Part shown: piece by piece, positions 43,990 to 53,103 of the stretch
Layout of the letters: the number at the start of each line of letters is the position of its first letter
How positions within the stretch are numbered: the stretch's first letter is position 1
Assembly (NCBI RefSeq): GCF_900996235.1
Contig: NZ_CAAJGM010000230.1
Coordinates: 265,382-329,381 of the forward strand
Source of the DNA: Paraburkholderia sp. BCC1885
GTDB taxonomy: Bacteria > Pseudomonadota > Gammaproteobacteria > Burkholderiales > Burkholderiaceae
Reading direction: 5' to 3'
Length of the DNA stretch: 64,000 nucleotides
Made by a program: the position numbers and the translations under genes
The notes under the pieces: generated by a model
Seen by the model: the letters and a program-made list of their open reading frames with translations, nothing else
What the model was told of the DNA's origin: nothing
Database searches by the model: none

Positions 43990-46900
43990 ATGTCAGATCC
44001 TCGCTTCGTTCACCTCCGCGTTCACTCCGAATTCTCGATTGCCGATGGCATCGTGCGCCTTGACGACATCGTCGCGGCCGCGGCCAAAGACGGTCAGGGC
44101 GCGCTCGCGCTCACCGACCTCGGCAACGCCTTCGGCCTCGTCCGTTTCTACAAGGAAGCTCGCGGCAAAGGGGTCAAACCCATTGCCGGCTGCGACATCT
44201 GGATCACCAATCCGGACGACCGCGACAAGCCCTCGCGATTGCTGCTGCTGGTCAAGGACAAGCGCGGCTATCTGAATCTGTGCGAGTTGCTTACGAAAGC
44301 GTGGCTCACCAATCAGTATCGTGGCCGTGCGGAAGTGGAAGCCGGCTGGCTCGAAAGTGGGCTGGGTGAAGGGCTGCTGGCGCTGTCCGGCGCGCAGCAG
44401 GGCGACATCGGCATGGCGCTCGCCGCCGGTAATGAAGAAGCGGCGCGGCGCAACGCGCAACATTGGGCCAAGGTTTTCCCCAACGGTTTTTATATCGAGC
44501 TGCAGCGCTGTGGTCAGGCGGGCGGCGAGGCATACGTGCAGCAGGCGGTGACGCTGGCAGCTTCGTTGAAACTGCCGGTGGTCGCCACGCATCCACTGCA
44601 GTTCATGACGCCCGACGACTTCACCGCGCACGAAGCGCGCGTGTGTATTTCGGAAGGCGACATGCTCGCCAATCCGCGGCGCCAGAAACGCTTTACCACC
44701 GAGCAGTATTTCCGCTCGCAAGCAGAGATGGCCGCGCTGTTCGCGGACATTCCCTCGGCGCTCGCCAATACCGTTGAAATTGCGCGCCGTTGCAATCTCA
44801 CGCTCGAACTCGGCAAGCCGAAGCTGCCGCTGTTCCCCACGCCGGACGGCATGTCGCTCGACGATTACCTCGTGCATCTGTCGAAGGAAGGGCTTGAAAA
44901 GCGCCTCGAGCAGTTGTACCCGAACGAGGCGGAGCGCGAAGCCCAGCGCGAGACGTATTACAAGCGCCTCGAATTCGAGTGCGGCACGATCATCAAGATG
45001 GGCTTTCCGGGCTACTTCCTGATCGTGGCGGACTTCATCAACTGGGCCAAGAACAACGGCGTGCCGGTGGGACCGGGCCGGGGCTCGGGCGCCGGCTCGC
45101 TGGTCGCCTACGCGCTCGGCGTGACTGACCTCGACCCGCTGCGCTACAACCTGCTGTTCGAACGTTTCCTGAATCCGGAACGGGTGTCGATGCCTGACTT
45201 CGACATCGACTTCTGCCAGCACGGCCGCGATCGCGTGATTCAGTACGTGAAGGAAAAGTACGGCGCGGATGCGGTCTCGCAGATCGCCACCTTCGGCACG
45301 ATGGCGGCGAAGGCGGCGGTGCGCGACATCGGCCGCGTGCTCGATCTCGGCTATATGTTTACGGACGGTATCGCCAAGCTGATTCCGTTCAAGCCCGGCA
45401 AGCACGTCACGATTGCCGACGCGATGAAGGAAGAGCCGCTCTTGCAGGAGCGCTTCGACAACGAAGACGAAGTGCACCAGTTGATCGAACTCGCGCAGCG
45501 CGTGGAAGGCTTGACGCGTAACGTCGGCATGCACGCGGGCGGGGTGCTGATCGCGCCCGGCAAACTCACCGACTTCTGCCCGCTGTACACGCAGGGCGAC
45601 GAAAGCGGCGTCGTGAGCCAGTACGACAAGGACGACGTGGAAGCGGTCGGCCTGGTCAAGTTCGACTTTTTGGGCCTGACCACGCTGACGATTCTGGACT
45701 GGGCCGAGCGCTATATCCGCCGTCTCGATCCGTCGAAGCAGGACTGGTCGCTCGCGCAGGTGCCGCTCGACGACCCGGCCTCGTTCACGATCCTCAAGAA
45801 GGCCAATACGGTCGCCGTGTTCCAGCTGGAAAGCCGCGGCATGCAAGGCATGCTGAAAGACGCGCAGCCGGACCGCTTCGAGGACATCATCGCGCTGGTG
45901 GCGCTGTATCGTCCGGGCCCGATGGACCTGATCCCGAGCTTCTGTGCGCGTAAGCACGGCCGCGAAGTGGTCGAGTATCCCGATCCGCGCGTCGAGCCCA
46001 TCCTGAAAGAGACCTACGGCATCATGGTCTATCAGGAGCAGGTGATGCAGATGGCGCAGATCATCGGCGGTTACTCGCTCGGTGGCGCTGACTTGCTGCG
46101 TCGCGCGATGGGTAAGAAGAAGGCCGAGGAGATGGCCGAGCACCGCGCGTTGTTCCGCGAAGGTGCAGCGAAGAATGGTCTGACCGGCGAGAAGGCCGAC
46201 GAAATCTTCGACTTGATGGAGAAGTTCGCCGGCTACGGCTTCAACAAGTCGCACGCGGCGGCGTATGCGCTGCTCGCGTACCACACTGCATGGCTGAAGG
46301 CGCACCATCCGGCCGAATTCATGGCGGCGAATATGTCGCTTGCCATGGACGACACCGACAAGGTCAAGATCCTGTTCGAAGACTGCATCACGAACAAGAT
46401 GGCCGTGTTGCCGCCGGACATCAATCTGTCCGCATATCGTTTCGAGCCGGTGGCGGAAGCGGACGGCAAGCGTTCGAAGACGATCCGCTACGGGCTGGGC
46501 GCCATCAAGGGCAGCGGCCAGAACGCGATCGAAGAAATCTTGCGGGCGCGCGAAGAAGGTCCGTTCATCGACCTGTTCGATTTCTGCAACCGCATCGACC
46601 GCCGCGTGGTGAATCGCCGCACCGTAGAAGCGTTGATTCGTGCTGGCGCGTTCGACACGCTGCATGCAAATCGCGCGCAATTGATCGCGTCGGTCTCGCT
46701 TGCCATGGAAGCCGCCGACCAGGCCAGCGCCAACGCGATGCAGGCCGGCCTGTTCGACATGGGCGACGCGCCTTCGCAGGGCCATGAACTGATCGACGAG
46801 CCCGAGTGGCCGGAAAAGAAGAAGTTGCAGGAAGAGAAGGGCGCGCTCGGCTTTTATCTGTCGGGCCACCTGTTTGATGCCTATAAGGACGAAGTGCGCC

Positions 46901-47565
46901 GTTTCGCGCGGCAGAAAATCGGCGAGTTGAAGGAAGGGCGCGACAAGCTGATCGCCGGGGTAATCGCTTCGCTGCGCACGCAGATGACCCAGCGCGGCAA
47001 GATGCTGATCGCGGTGCTCGACGATGGCACCGGTCAATGCGAAGTGACGGTATTTAACGAGACCTTCGAAGCCCACAAGCCGCTCTTCAAGGAAGACGAA
47101 CTGCTGGTGGTGCAAGGCCAGGCACGTAACGACGCGTTTACGGGCGGCATCCGCTTCACGGTCGAAACCGTGATGGATCTCGGCCGCGCTCGCTGCCGTT
47201 ATGCGGAGGCGGTGAAGGTGCAGATGAACGGCAACGCCGACGCGCTCGCACTGCGTCGCGTGCTGGAGGCGCATAGCGCCGGCGCGGATGAGCCGCAAGC
47301 GGCGCAGGCCCCGGCCGTGCCGGCGCGCGGCGGTGGCGGCGGTTTCGGTGGCGGTCGCAACGGTGGTGGTTTCGGCGGCGATGGTGGCCGTCAGCGCCAG
47401 GCCGTGCAAATTCCGAACGGCCTTGCGGTGCAGATCGTTTATCGCAGCGAGAATGCAGAAGGCGAGGTGCGCCTCGGCGACGCATGGCGTGTCAAGCCCA
47501 CGGACGAACTGCTTGCGGCGCTGCGCGGCGAGTTTGCCGGAAGTTCAATCGAGATCGTCTATTGA
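43990..47565 (+). CDS. dnaE: DNA polymerase III subunit alpha
   Basis: 1191 residues. The PHP domain opens FVHLRVHSEFSIADGIVRLD. The palm has the catalytic aspartates in MPDFDIDFCQHGRDRVIQYV, with fingers motifs TRNVGMHAGGVLIA and GIMVYQEQVMQMAQIIGGYS. A helix-hairpin-helix region and an OB fold (GVIASLRTQMTQRGKMLIAV) follow. Near residues 1113-1136 a Gly/Arg/Phe-rich low-complexity insert (GGGGGFGGGRN type) sits before the last ~55 residues. It is the replicative polymerase catalytic subunit. The ATG at 43990 fits the family, and the transcript may be leaderless. The 3' end overlaps the convergent GT2 gene by 21 bp. Confidence 0.97.
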   Translation: MSDPRFVHLRVHSEFSIADGIVRLDDIVAAAAKDGQGALALTDLGNAFGLVRFYKEARGKGVKPIAGCDIWITNPDDRDKPSRLLLLVKDKRGYLNLCELLTKAWLTNQYRGRAEVEAGWLESGLGEGLLALSGAQQGDIGMALAAGNEEAARRNAQHWAKVFPNGFYIELQRCGQAGGEAYVQQAVTLAASLKLPVVATHPLQFMTPDDFTAHEARVCISEGDMLANPRRQKRFTTEQYFRSQAEMAALFADIPSALANTVEIARRCNLTLELGKPKLPLFPTPDGMSLDDYLVHLSKEGLEKRLEQLYPNEAEREAQRETYYKRLEFECGTIIKMGFPGYFLIVADFINWAKNNGVPVGPGRGSGAGSLVAYALGVTDLDPLRYNLLFERFLNPERVSMPDFDIDFCQHGRDRVIQYVKEKYGADAVSQIATFGTMAAKAAVRDIGRVLDLGYMFTDGIAKLIPFKPGKHVTIADAMKEEPLLQERFDNEDEVHQLIELAQRVEGLTRNVGMHAGGVLIAPGKLTDFCPLYTQGDESGVVSQYDKDDVEAVGLVKFDFLGLTTLTILDWAERYIRRLDPSKQDWSLAQVPLDDPASFTILKKANTVAVFQLESRGMQGMLKDAQPDRFEDIIALVALYRPGPMDLIPSFCARKHGREVVEYPDPRVEPILKETYGIMVYQEQVMQMAQIIGGYSLGGADLLRRAMGKKKAEEMAEHRALFREGAAKNGLTGEKADEIFDLMEKFAGYGFNKSHAAAYALLAYHTAWLKAHHPAEFMAANMSLAMDDTDKVKILFEDCITNKMAVLPPDINLSAYRFEPVAEADGKRSKTIRYGLGAIKGSGQNAIEEILRAREEGPFIDLFDFCNRIDRRVVNRRTVEALIRAGAFDTLHANRAQLIASVSLAMEAADQASANAMQAGLFDMGDAPSQGHELIDEPEWPEKKKLQEEKGALGFYLSGHLFDAYKDEVRRFARQKIGELKEGRDKLIAGVIASLRTQMTQRGKMLIAVLDDGTGQCEVTVFNETFEAHKPLFKEDELLVVQGQARNDAFTGGIRFTVETVMDLGRARCRYAEAVKVQMNGNADALALRRVLEAHSAGADEPQAAQAPAVPARGGGGGFGGGRNGGGFGGDGGRQRQAVQIPNGLAVQIVYRSENAEGEVRLGDAWRVKPTDELLAALRGEFAGSSIEIVY

Positions 47566-48330
47566 ATCCGCCTGGCGCCCCCGCCCGCCCAGGCGCGCCA
47601 GCTTCAAAAACCGGTAATACACCGTCTCCGCGTTGAACATCGCGATCATAAAACCGGCGCGGCCATCGAGAAATCCGCGCCGCAGCGCGTAAGTGCGGAA
47701 GAACGCCCACGCTCCGCGTCCCAGCGCTTTGCCGAAGCTGCCACTTTTACCCGCCGCGTAGCGTTGCTTAGCACCCGCAGTCGAGTATGCGTCGAGCTTG
47801 CGCAGCACGGTTTCGAGGTCTTCATACGAGTAATGCATCAGCTTGCCCGTCAGGCGTTGCGCGGGGGTGTCGAAAACGAGGCGCTCGTGCACGAGGTCGT
47901 CGGAGAAGCGGGCGGCGCCGCGTTTGAACAGGCGTGGGATCCAGTCGGGATACCAGCCGCTGTGCCGGATCCAGTGGCCGCAGAAGCTCGACAGGCGGTC
48001 CACCGCGTATACATCGGCGGCCGGCGCGGCGATCGCGGCGCGGATCGCGGCAGCAAGTTCCGGCGTGACGATTTCGTCGGCGTCGATGGAGAGGATCCAG
48101 TCGGTGTCGAGCGCGTCGAGCGCGCGGTTTTTCTGCGGCCCGAAGCCGGGCCAGTCGGGCTGCTGCAAGACCCGTGCGCCATGCGCCTCGGCAATCTCGA
48201 CGGTGCCGTCGGTGCTGCCGCCGTCGATTACGACGACCGCGTCGGCGAAGGCCACCGCCGTGAGGCACTCGGCCAGGCGCGGCGCCGCATTTTTAGTGAT
48301 GAGGGCGACGCCGAGGGTGGTTTCTTTCAT
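47545..48330 (-). CDS. Family 2 glycosyltransferase (WaaE/KdtX-like)
   Basis: 261 residues. A GT-A domain starts TTLGVALITKNAAPRLAECL and has VVIDGGSTDGTVEIAEAHGA and the metal-binding SIDADEIVTPELA. Further blocks SFCGHWIRHSGWYPDWIPRL and HERLVFDTPAQRL match the WaaE/KdtX beta-1,4-glucosyltransferase branch that modifies the inner core heptose of LPS. The C-terminal hydrophobic patch (AWAFFRTYALRRGFLDGRAG) suggests membrane association. The ATG at 48330 is chosen from the family start. It is divergent from msbA across a 255-bp promoter region and convergent with dnaE. Confidence 0.88.
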   Translation of the reverse strand: MKETTLGVALITKNAAPRLAECLTAVAFADAVVVIDGGSTDGTVEIAEAHGARVLQQPDWPGFGPQKNRALDALDTDWILSIDADEIVTPELAAAIRAAIAAPAADVYAVDRLSSFCGHWIRHSGWYPDWIPRLFKRGAARFSDDLVHERLVFDTPAQRLTGKLMHYSYEDLETVLRKLDAYSTAGAKQRYAAGKSGSFGKALGRGAWAFFRTYALRRGFLDGRAGFMIAMFNAETVYYRFLKLARLGGRGRQADSIDDLD

Positions 48331-48585
48331 GCCTGAGTAGCGTGGAGGGTGCAAAGTGGGCAAAACGCGTCGCGCAAGTATACACAGCACGGCACGCGGG
48401 ACGTCGTCGCGACCTGGCGATATCCGCGCCGGCAGGCGGCGTCGTCCGCCGAAAGCGCGCTGTCAGGCAGGTGTCAGCCGGGTACAACGGCTCCGGCGTG
48501 GCAACTGTCCAAGCGATTACAATGCGATATTTTGTGCGACCGCCTATACGATGGCCGCACGTTGTTCGCTTTTCCAGAGGATTCC

Positions 48586-50382
48586 TTGAGCACGAAGTCC
48601 ACTTTAAGCAAAGTCATCGGTTCAAAAGGCGACGCCACTTCGCCTAACGCCTTGCTGCGTCGCCTGTGGCCGTACATCAAGCCGGTCCTGTGGACCCTGA
48701 TAGGTGCGATTATCGCCATGGCCGTCAGCGCCGGCACCGACTCGCTGATCGGTCTGCTGCTCAAGCCGCTGCTGGACCACGGTTTCGGCGCGAACGCAAT
48801 GCATGGCCTGACATGGATGGTGCCGATCTGCATACTGGGGCTCGCGGTGGTGCGGGGCGTTTCCCAATATGCATCCGGTTACCTGCTCGCGTACATCTCG
48901 AATACGGTGCTATTGCGCCTGCGTCTGGAAATGTTCGAGCGGCTGGTGCACACCAGCGTCGGCTTCTTTCAGCGCGAGACGGCAAGCACGGTCATCAATG
49001 CCATCGTTTTCGAGGTCAACCAGATTCTCAATGTGCTGTTGGGCGTGTTGATTACGCTGGTGCGCGATTCGCTGACGGTTCTGTTCCTGCTGGGCGCCCT
49101 GTTCTGGCTGGACTGGAAGCTGACGCTGATCGTCGCGGTGATGCTGCCTGCCATCGGCTGGATCATCGGCAAGATCAACCGGAAGCTGCGCCGGCTCAAC
49201 CGCGAAAACCAGTTGCTCACCAATGAACTGTCCTACATCGTCGAGGAGGCGGTGGGCGGCTACAAGGTGGTCAAGGTACACAACGGCGAGCAGTACGAGA
49301 TGAATCGCTTTGCCGAAATGAGCCGGCGCCTGCGCGGGTACTCGCTGCGGATGACCACGTCCGGTGGACTTGCCCAGCCGCTCACCCAGTTTCTGGTGTC
49401 GATCGCAATCGCGGTGGTGGTCACGATCGCGGTCGTGCAATCGGCGCACGGCGGCACGACGGTGGGCAGCTTCGCTGCATTCATCACCTCGATGCTGATG
49501 ATCGTCTCGCCGCTCAAGCACCTGATGGACGTCAACCAGCCGCTGCAACGCGGCATGACCGCGGCTGAACTGATTTTCGGCCTGATCGACGAGCCGGCCG
49601 AACCCCAGGGCGGCGGCAAGCCGCTCGAGCACGCCTCCGGCGAAGTCGAATTCCGCGCGGTCTCGTTCAACTATGGCGCGACCAGCACGCACGCCCGGCA
49701 GACCCTCGATCACGTGTCGTTCAAGGTTGCGCCCGGCGAAATGGTGGCGCTGGTTGGTCCGTCGGGTAGCGGCAAGAGCACGCTCGTCAATCTGTTGCCG
49801 CGTTTCTTCGACCCGACGGACGGCGAGATCCTGGTCGACGGCGTCGCCTTGCCAGAGTACGGCATTCACGCGCTGCGCAGCCAGATCGCGATGGTGAGCC
49901 AGGACGTCGTGCTGTTTAACGACACGATCGCGCACAACGTCGCCTACGGCCAGGCCGCTGATGCGGAGAAGGTCAAGGCGGCGCTGCAGGCCGCGAATCT
50001 GTGGGACACCGTGCAAGCCATGCCGAAGGGGACCGAGACGCTGGTCGGCGACAATGGCCTGATGCTCTCGGGCGGCCAGCGCCAGCGTCTGGCCATCGCT
50101 CGCGCCATCTACAAGGATGCGCCCATCCTGATTCTCGACGAAGCCACGTCGGCGCTCGATTCGGAATCGGAGCGCCATGTCCAGGCGGCGCTGGAAACGC
50201 TGATGAAGGGGCGCACCACGCTCGTCATCGCGCACCGCCTCTCCACCATCGAGCGCGCGGACCGGATTCTGGTGCTCGAAGCCGGCTGCATCGTCGAGCG
50301 CGGCAGCCATCGCGAGTTGCTGGAGCAGGACGGCCTCTACGCGCATCTGCACCGCATCCAGTTCCAGCAAAATGCGGCGTAA
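48586..50382 (+). CDS. msbA: Lipid A export ATP-binding/permease protein MsbA
   Basis: 598 residues from a TTG at 48586 with AGAGG five bases upstream; the frame is open 79 codons further, but as non-family sequence. Six membrane helices (about 25-320) include PVLWTLIGAIIAMAVSAGTD. The nucleotide-binding domain has Walker A LVGPSGSGKSTLVNLL, a Q-loop AMVSQDVVLFND, signature LSGGQRQRLAIARAI, Walker B ILILDEATSALD and switch His IAHRLSTIE. It flips core-lipid A across the inner membrane. It heads the plus-strand LPS core block, and the GT4 gene lies 160 bp downstream. Confidence 0.95.
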   Translation: MSTKSTLSKVIGSKGDATSPNALLRRLWPYIKPVLWTLIGAIIAMAVSAGTDSLIGLLLKPLLDHGFGANAMHGLTWMVPICILGLAVVRGVSQYASGYLLAYISNTVLLRLRLEMFERLVHTSVGFFQRETASTVINAIVFEVNQILNVLLGVLITLVRDSLTVLFLLGALFWLDWKLTLIVAVMLPAIGWIIGKINRKLRRLNRENQLLTNELSYIVEEAVGGYKVVKVHNGEQYEMNRFAEMSRRLRGYSLRMTTSGGLAQPLTQFLVSIAIAVVVTIAVVQSAHGGTTVGSFAAFITSMLMIVSPLKHLMDVNQPLQRGMTAAELIFGLIDEPAEPQGGGKPLEHASGEVEFRAVSFNYGATSTHARQTLDHVSFKVAPGEMVALVGPSGSGKSTLVNLLPRFFDPTDGEILVDGVALPEYGIHALRSQIAMVSQDVVLFNDTIAHNVAYGQAADAEKVKAALQAANLWDTVQAMPKGTETLVGDNGLMLSGGQRQRLAIARAIYKDAPILILDEATSALDSESERHVQAALETLMKGRTTLVIAHRLSTIERADRILVLEAGCIVERGSHRELLEQDGLYAHLHRIQFQQNAA

Positions 50383-50542
50383 TAATTGCGACATGCGTTG
50401 AAAGTTAAACGCATCTTTGTTGTGCTCTAATCCCTGCCGTGCCGGCGTCTCTCGCCGGCGCGTGCCGCGGCCGGATGCGGGCCATGCCCGGCTATCTTCC
50501 CTTGACGTTTGATCCGACGCCCTGCGCGTGACCGTCTGAATA

Positions 50543-51616
50543 ATGAAAATCGGACTCTCCAGTAATGCGCTGAAACATAGTGGCGGCCTCGAGCGCTATG
50601 CAATGGATCTGGTGCGCGGCTTTGCCGCCAAGGGCGTCCAGCTGGCATTCTTCGCACGCCGATTCGACCTGTCCGTGCCGGAGAGCCGGATGGTCGAGGC
50701 GCATCGCATCAACGTGTCGTTCCTACCAGGAAAGCTGCGCGACGCCTGGTTCAACTGGCGGCTGCGCGCCGCGCGCCGCGCGGCCAAGGTCGACGTGCTG
50801 ATCGGCTGCAACCGTGTGGATTCGTCGGAAATCGCCATCTGCGGCGGCACTCATCTCGGTTTTCTGCGCGCTACCGGACGGCCGCAAAAACGTTCGGATG
50901 ACTGGCAAATCGCGCTCGAGCGTCGCCAGTACGCACGTTCGCGGGTGATCGTCGCGCACTCGCAATTGATGCATGACGAGCTGCGCGAACTGTACGGCGT
51001 TGCGCAAACCAAAATTCGCGTGCTGTATCCGCCGGTCGACGGCGCGCGCTTCACCCCGGTGGACGCGGGCAAACGCGCCGAACTGCGGCGTAAATTCGGC
51101 TTCGCGGATCACGAAGTGGTGCTGCTGTTCCCATCGAGCAGCCATGAGCGCAAGGGCTTGCCGCTCATCGAAGCCGCGCTGCGCGGCACGAACTTGCCGG
51201 TGGTGCTCGCGGTGGCCGGGCGCCCGCCCGCTTACACGTCGGAGCGGCTGCGCTATATCGGTTACGTGAAAGACATCGAGGACGGCTACCGGGCGGCCGA
51301 TTTCACGCTTCTCGCGTCGAAGTACGAGCCATTTGGGCTCGTCGGCGTCGAATCGGTGATGTGCGGCACGCCGGTGATCTTCCCGTCGAGCATCGGTTGC
51401 TGCGATGCGATTGCACCGCATGCGAAGTTCGTGTTCGCTCCGGACGACGAGGCGGATCTGCGTGCGACCATCGAGCGCGCGGTACAGGAGCGGCTCGCCG
51501 CAGCGCCTCGCGAGCCAATGGATGTGGCCCGCGGCGCGGTGCTGTACGACGCCAGTGTGGCTGGCCATGTCGATGCCTTGCTGGCTCTGACGGCGTCTGT
51601 CGACGGCGGAGCTTGA
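50543..51616 (+). CDS. Family 4 glycosyltransferase (WaaG-like)
   Basis: 357 residues. It begins MKIGLSSNALKHSGGLERYA, the GT-B N-terminal nucleotide-sugar fold typical of LPS core alpha-glucosyltransferases. RDWQIALERRQY-like helices and SRVIVAHSQLMHDELRELYG lead to the second domain. There, YEPFGLVGVESVMCGTPVIF is the donor-binding EPFG...E motif of GT4. The likely role is addition of the first hexose to the inner core at the cytosolic face of the membrane. The start codon is unambiguous from the family opening, though the ribosome binding site is weak. It lies between msbA and GT9. Confidence 0.87.
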   Translation: MKIGLSSNALKHSGGLERYAMDLVRGFAAKGVQLAFFARRFDLSVPESRMVEAHRINVSFLPGKLRDAWFNWRLRAARRAAKVDVLIGCNRVDSSEIAICGGTHLGFLRATGRPQKRSDDWQIALERRQYARSRVIVAHSQLMHDELRELYGVAQTKIRVLYPPVDGARFTPVDAGKRAELRRKFGFADHEVVLLFPSSSHERKGLPLIEAALRGTNLPVVLAVAGRPPAYTSERLRYIGYVKDIEDGYRAADFTLLASKYEPFGLVGVESVMCGTPVIFPSSIGCCDAIAPHAKFVFAPDDEADLRATIERAVQERLAAAPREPMDVARGAVLYDASVAGHVDALLALTASVDGGA

Positions 51617-51975
51617 CCAGTGCGAGCGGCCTGCCGAAACGACCAGCGCGGGTTGGGCGAAAGCCCGCGCAGCCCCGTCCGCGCTGCTTTCCGGCGGGGG
51701 GCGCATGTTATAATTTGCAAATATAGAGCCCGCGCACTAATTCAAGGGCCAACCAGTCCATTTTTTCACTTCGCTTTTCGTGCCGGCGCAGTCAGACGGC
51801 GGGTGCAAGGCGCCCGTAGTCACCGCGCCCATGGTGCCGTGCGCGTCCGGCTGTGGCGCGGGAGTGAAAGTCATCGACAAGAACACCGCCGGAGATTCTG
51901 CGTGGGGAACGCAACCTCAAGCCGGATGCCGGCGCAAAGCCCGATCGCGGACGCGACCAACGTGCCGATGACACA
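51617..51975 (+). other. Unexplained 359-bp region with a perfect -10 inside the LPS block
   Basis: TATAAT (51709-51714) is a perfect -10, but no matching -35 is seen 16-18 bp upstream. The ~255 bases between it and the GT9 start contain a T-rich stretch (ccattttttcac) and then GC-rich sequence. A short frame (51780-51971) has no ribosome binding site or family similarity. The region could be a second promoter with a long leader, a small RNA, or remnant coding sequence. Confidence 0.45.
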
Positions 51976-53103
51976 ATGAGCCGACTTTCCGGGCGTATCC
52001 GCATCTTCGCGCGTGCCGTTCCGCGCCTCGTTCTCAAGCCATGGCGCCGCCGGCCGTCGTCGGTGCGGCGCATTCTGCTGGCACATCATCTGTTGCTCGG
52101 CGACACCTTGCTGCTGACGCCGTTGCTCGCCAAGCTGAGGTCGCAGTATCCGCAGGCGCGAATCGATCTCGTCTGCCCAAAAGCGATCGTGCCGCTTTAC
52201 GCGGGGCAGCCCTTCGGTGTGAACGCCTTGCCGTTCGACCCGCGTGACCTCACCACGGTCAAGACGGTGCTGGGTTCCGGACCTTACGATCTCGGCTTCG
52301 TGCTGGGCGATAACCGGCATAGCTGGCTTGCGCTCGGCGCGGGTTGCCGCTGGATCGTGGCGCACGCGGGCGACGTGCCGGCATGGAAGAACTGGCCGGT
52401 CGACCAGAGCGTGCCATATCCCGAGACGCCGGCGGCGTGGGCGGATATCGCCGCCGAGCTGGTGGATGGTCCGCCGCCGCCCGCGTACCGGCCCGCCGAC
52501 TGGCCGGCCCCTGCCCATGCGGTGTTGCCGGATGCCGACCGGTTGACGCAACCGTATGTCGTCCTGCATCCCGGCGCGAGCACCGAAGTCAAGCGCTGGC
52601 CGGATGCGCGCTGGAGCGAGCTCGCCCAGCGGGTCGAGGCGCTCGGCTATATGCCGGTCTGGAGCGGCGGCCCGACCGAGAGTGATCTGATCCGCGCCAT
52701 CGACCCGGACTCGCGTCGTCCGAATCTGGCTGGCCGGCTCGGGCTCGGCGAGTTGTGGCACCTTTTCGCCGGCGCGAAAGCGGTGGTGTGCCCGGACACG
52801 GGCGTGGCCCATCTGGGGCGCCTGATCGGCGTGCCGACGGTCGCGCTGTTCGGCCCCGGCAACGCGCAGATCCACGGCGCGGGCCGTTACTGGAGCGAAG
52901 TGCCATTCGTGCCGGTGACAATCGCGCAGATGCCCTGCCGCGATCAGCCATTTATTTTCCGGCGCGAAGTCTCATGGGTTCGTCGTTGTGACCGTAGCTG
53001 GAAGACCTGTGTCGCCTGGAAAGGCGACCACGCTGACTGCATGGGGCGCATCTCGGTCGAGTCGGTTTACAACGCATTGCAAAACGTTCTGGTGAAACTC
53101 TGA
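51976..53103 (+). CDS. Family 9 glycosyltransferase (heptosyltransferase-like)
   Basis: 375 residues. An Arg-rich N-terminus precedes RRILLAHHLLLGDTLLLTPL, the first GT-B strand of the ADP-heptose transferase family. The C-terminal donor site reads VVLHPGASTEVKRWPDARWS and CPDTGVAHLGRLIGVPTVAL, with the conserved FGPGNA. It is probably a core heptose- or KDO-adding enzyme such as a WaaQ/RfaQ type. The stop overlaps the next gene's start by one base (TGATG), giving translational coupling. The Cys-rich C-terminus (CRDQPF...CDRSWKTC...DC) is as in other GT9 members. No ribosome binding site is visible for the ATG. Confidence 0.87.
   Translation: MSRLSGRIRIFARAVPRLVLKPWRRRPSSVRRILLAHHLLLGDTLLLTPLLAKLRSQYPQARIDLVCPKAIVPLYAGQPFGVNALPFDPRDLTTVKTVLGSGPYDLGFVLGDNRHSWLALGAGCRWIVAHAGDVPAWKNWPVDQSVPYPETPAAWADIAAELVDGPPPPAYRPADWPAPAHAVLPDADRLTQPYVVLHPGASTEVKRWPDARWSELAQRVEALGYMPVWSGGPTESDLIRAIDPDSRRPNLAGRLGLGELWHLFAGAKAVVCPDTGVAHLGRLIGVPTVALFGPGNAQIHGAGRYWSEVPFVPVTIAQMPCRDQPFIFRREVSWVRRCDRSWKTCVAWKGDHADCMGRISVESVYNALQNVLVKL

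Noticed and set aside
43993..47409. Very long open frame on the minus strand opposite dnaE (over 1100 codons).
   Set aside because: It mirrors dnaE's codon bias: high third-position GC leaves the opposite strand open. It has no domain or ribosome binding site and is rich in His, Arg and Gln, as expected of a shadow frame.
50441..50459. GCCGGCG / CGCCGGC hairpin after msbA considered as a terminator.
   Set aside because: No T-run follows, and msbA and the next GT4 gene are likely cotranscribed.
51780..51971. Possible 63-codon gene between GT4 and GT9.
   Set aside because: No ribosome binding site, no hydrophobic core or family similarity, Arg-rich C-terminus typical of a chance frame in GC-rich DNA.
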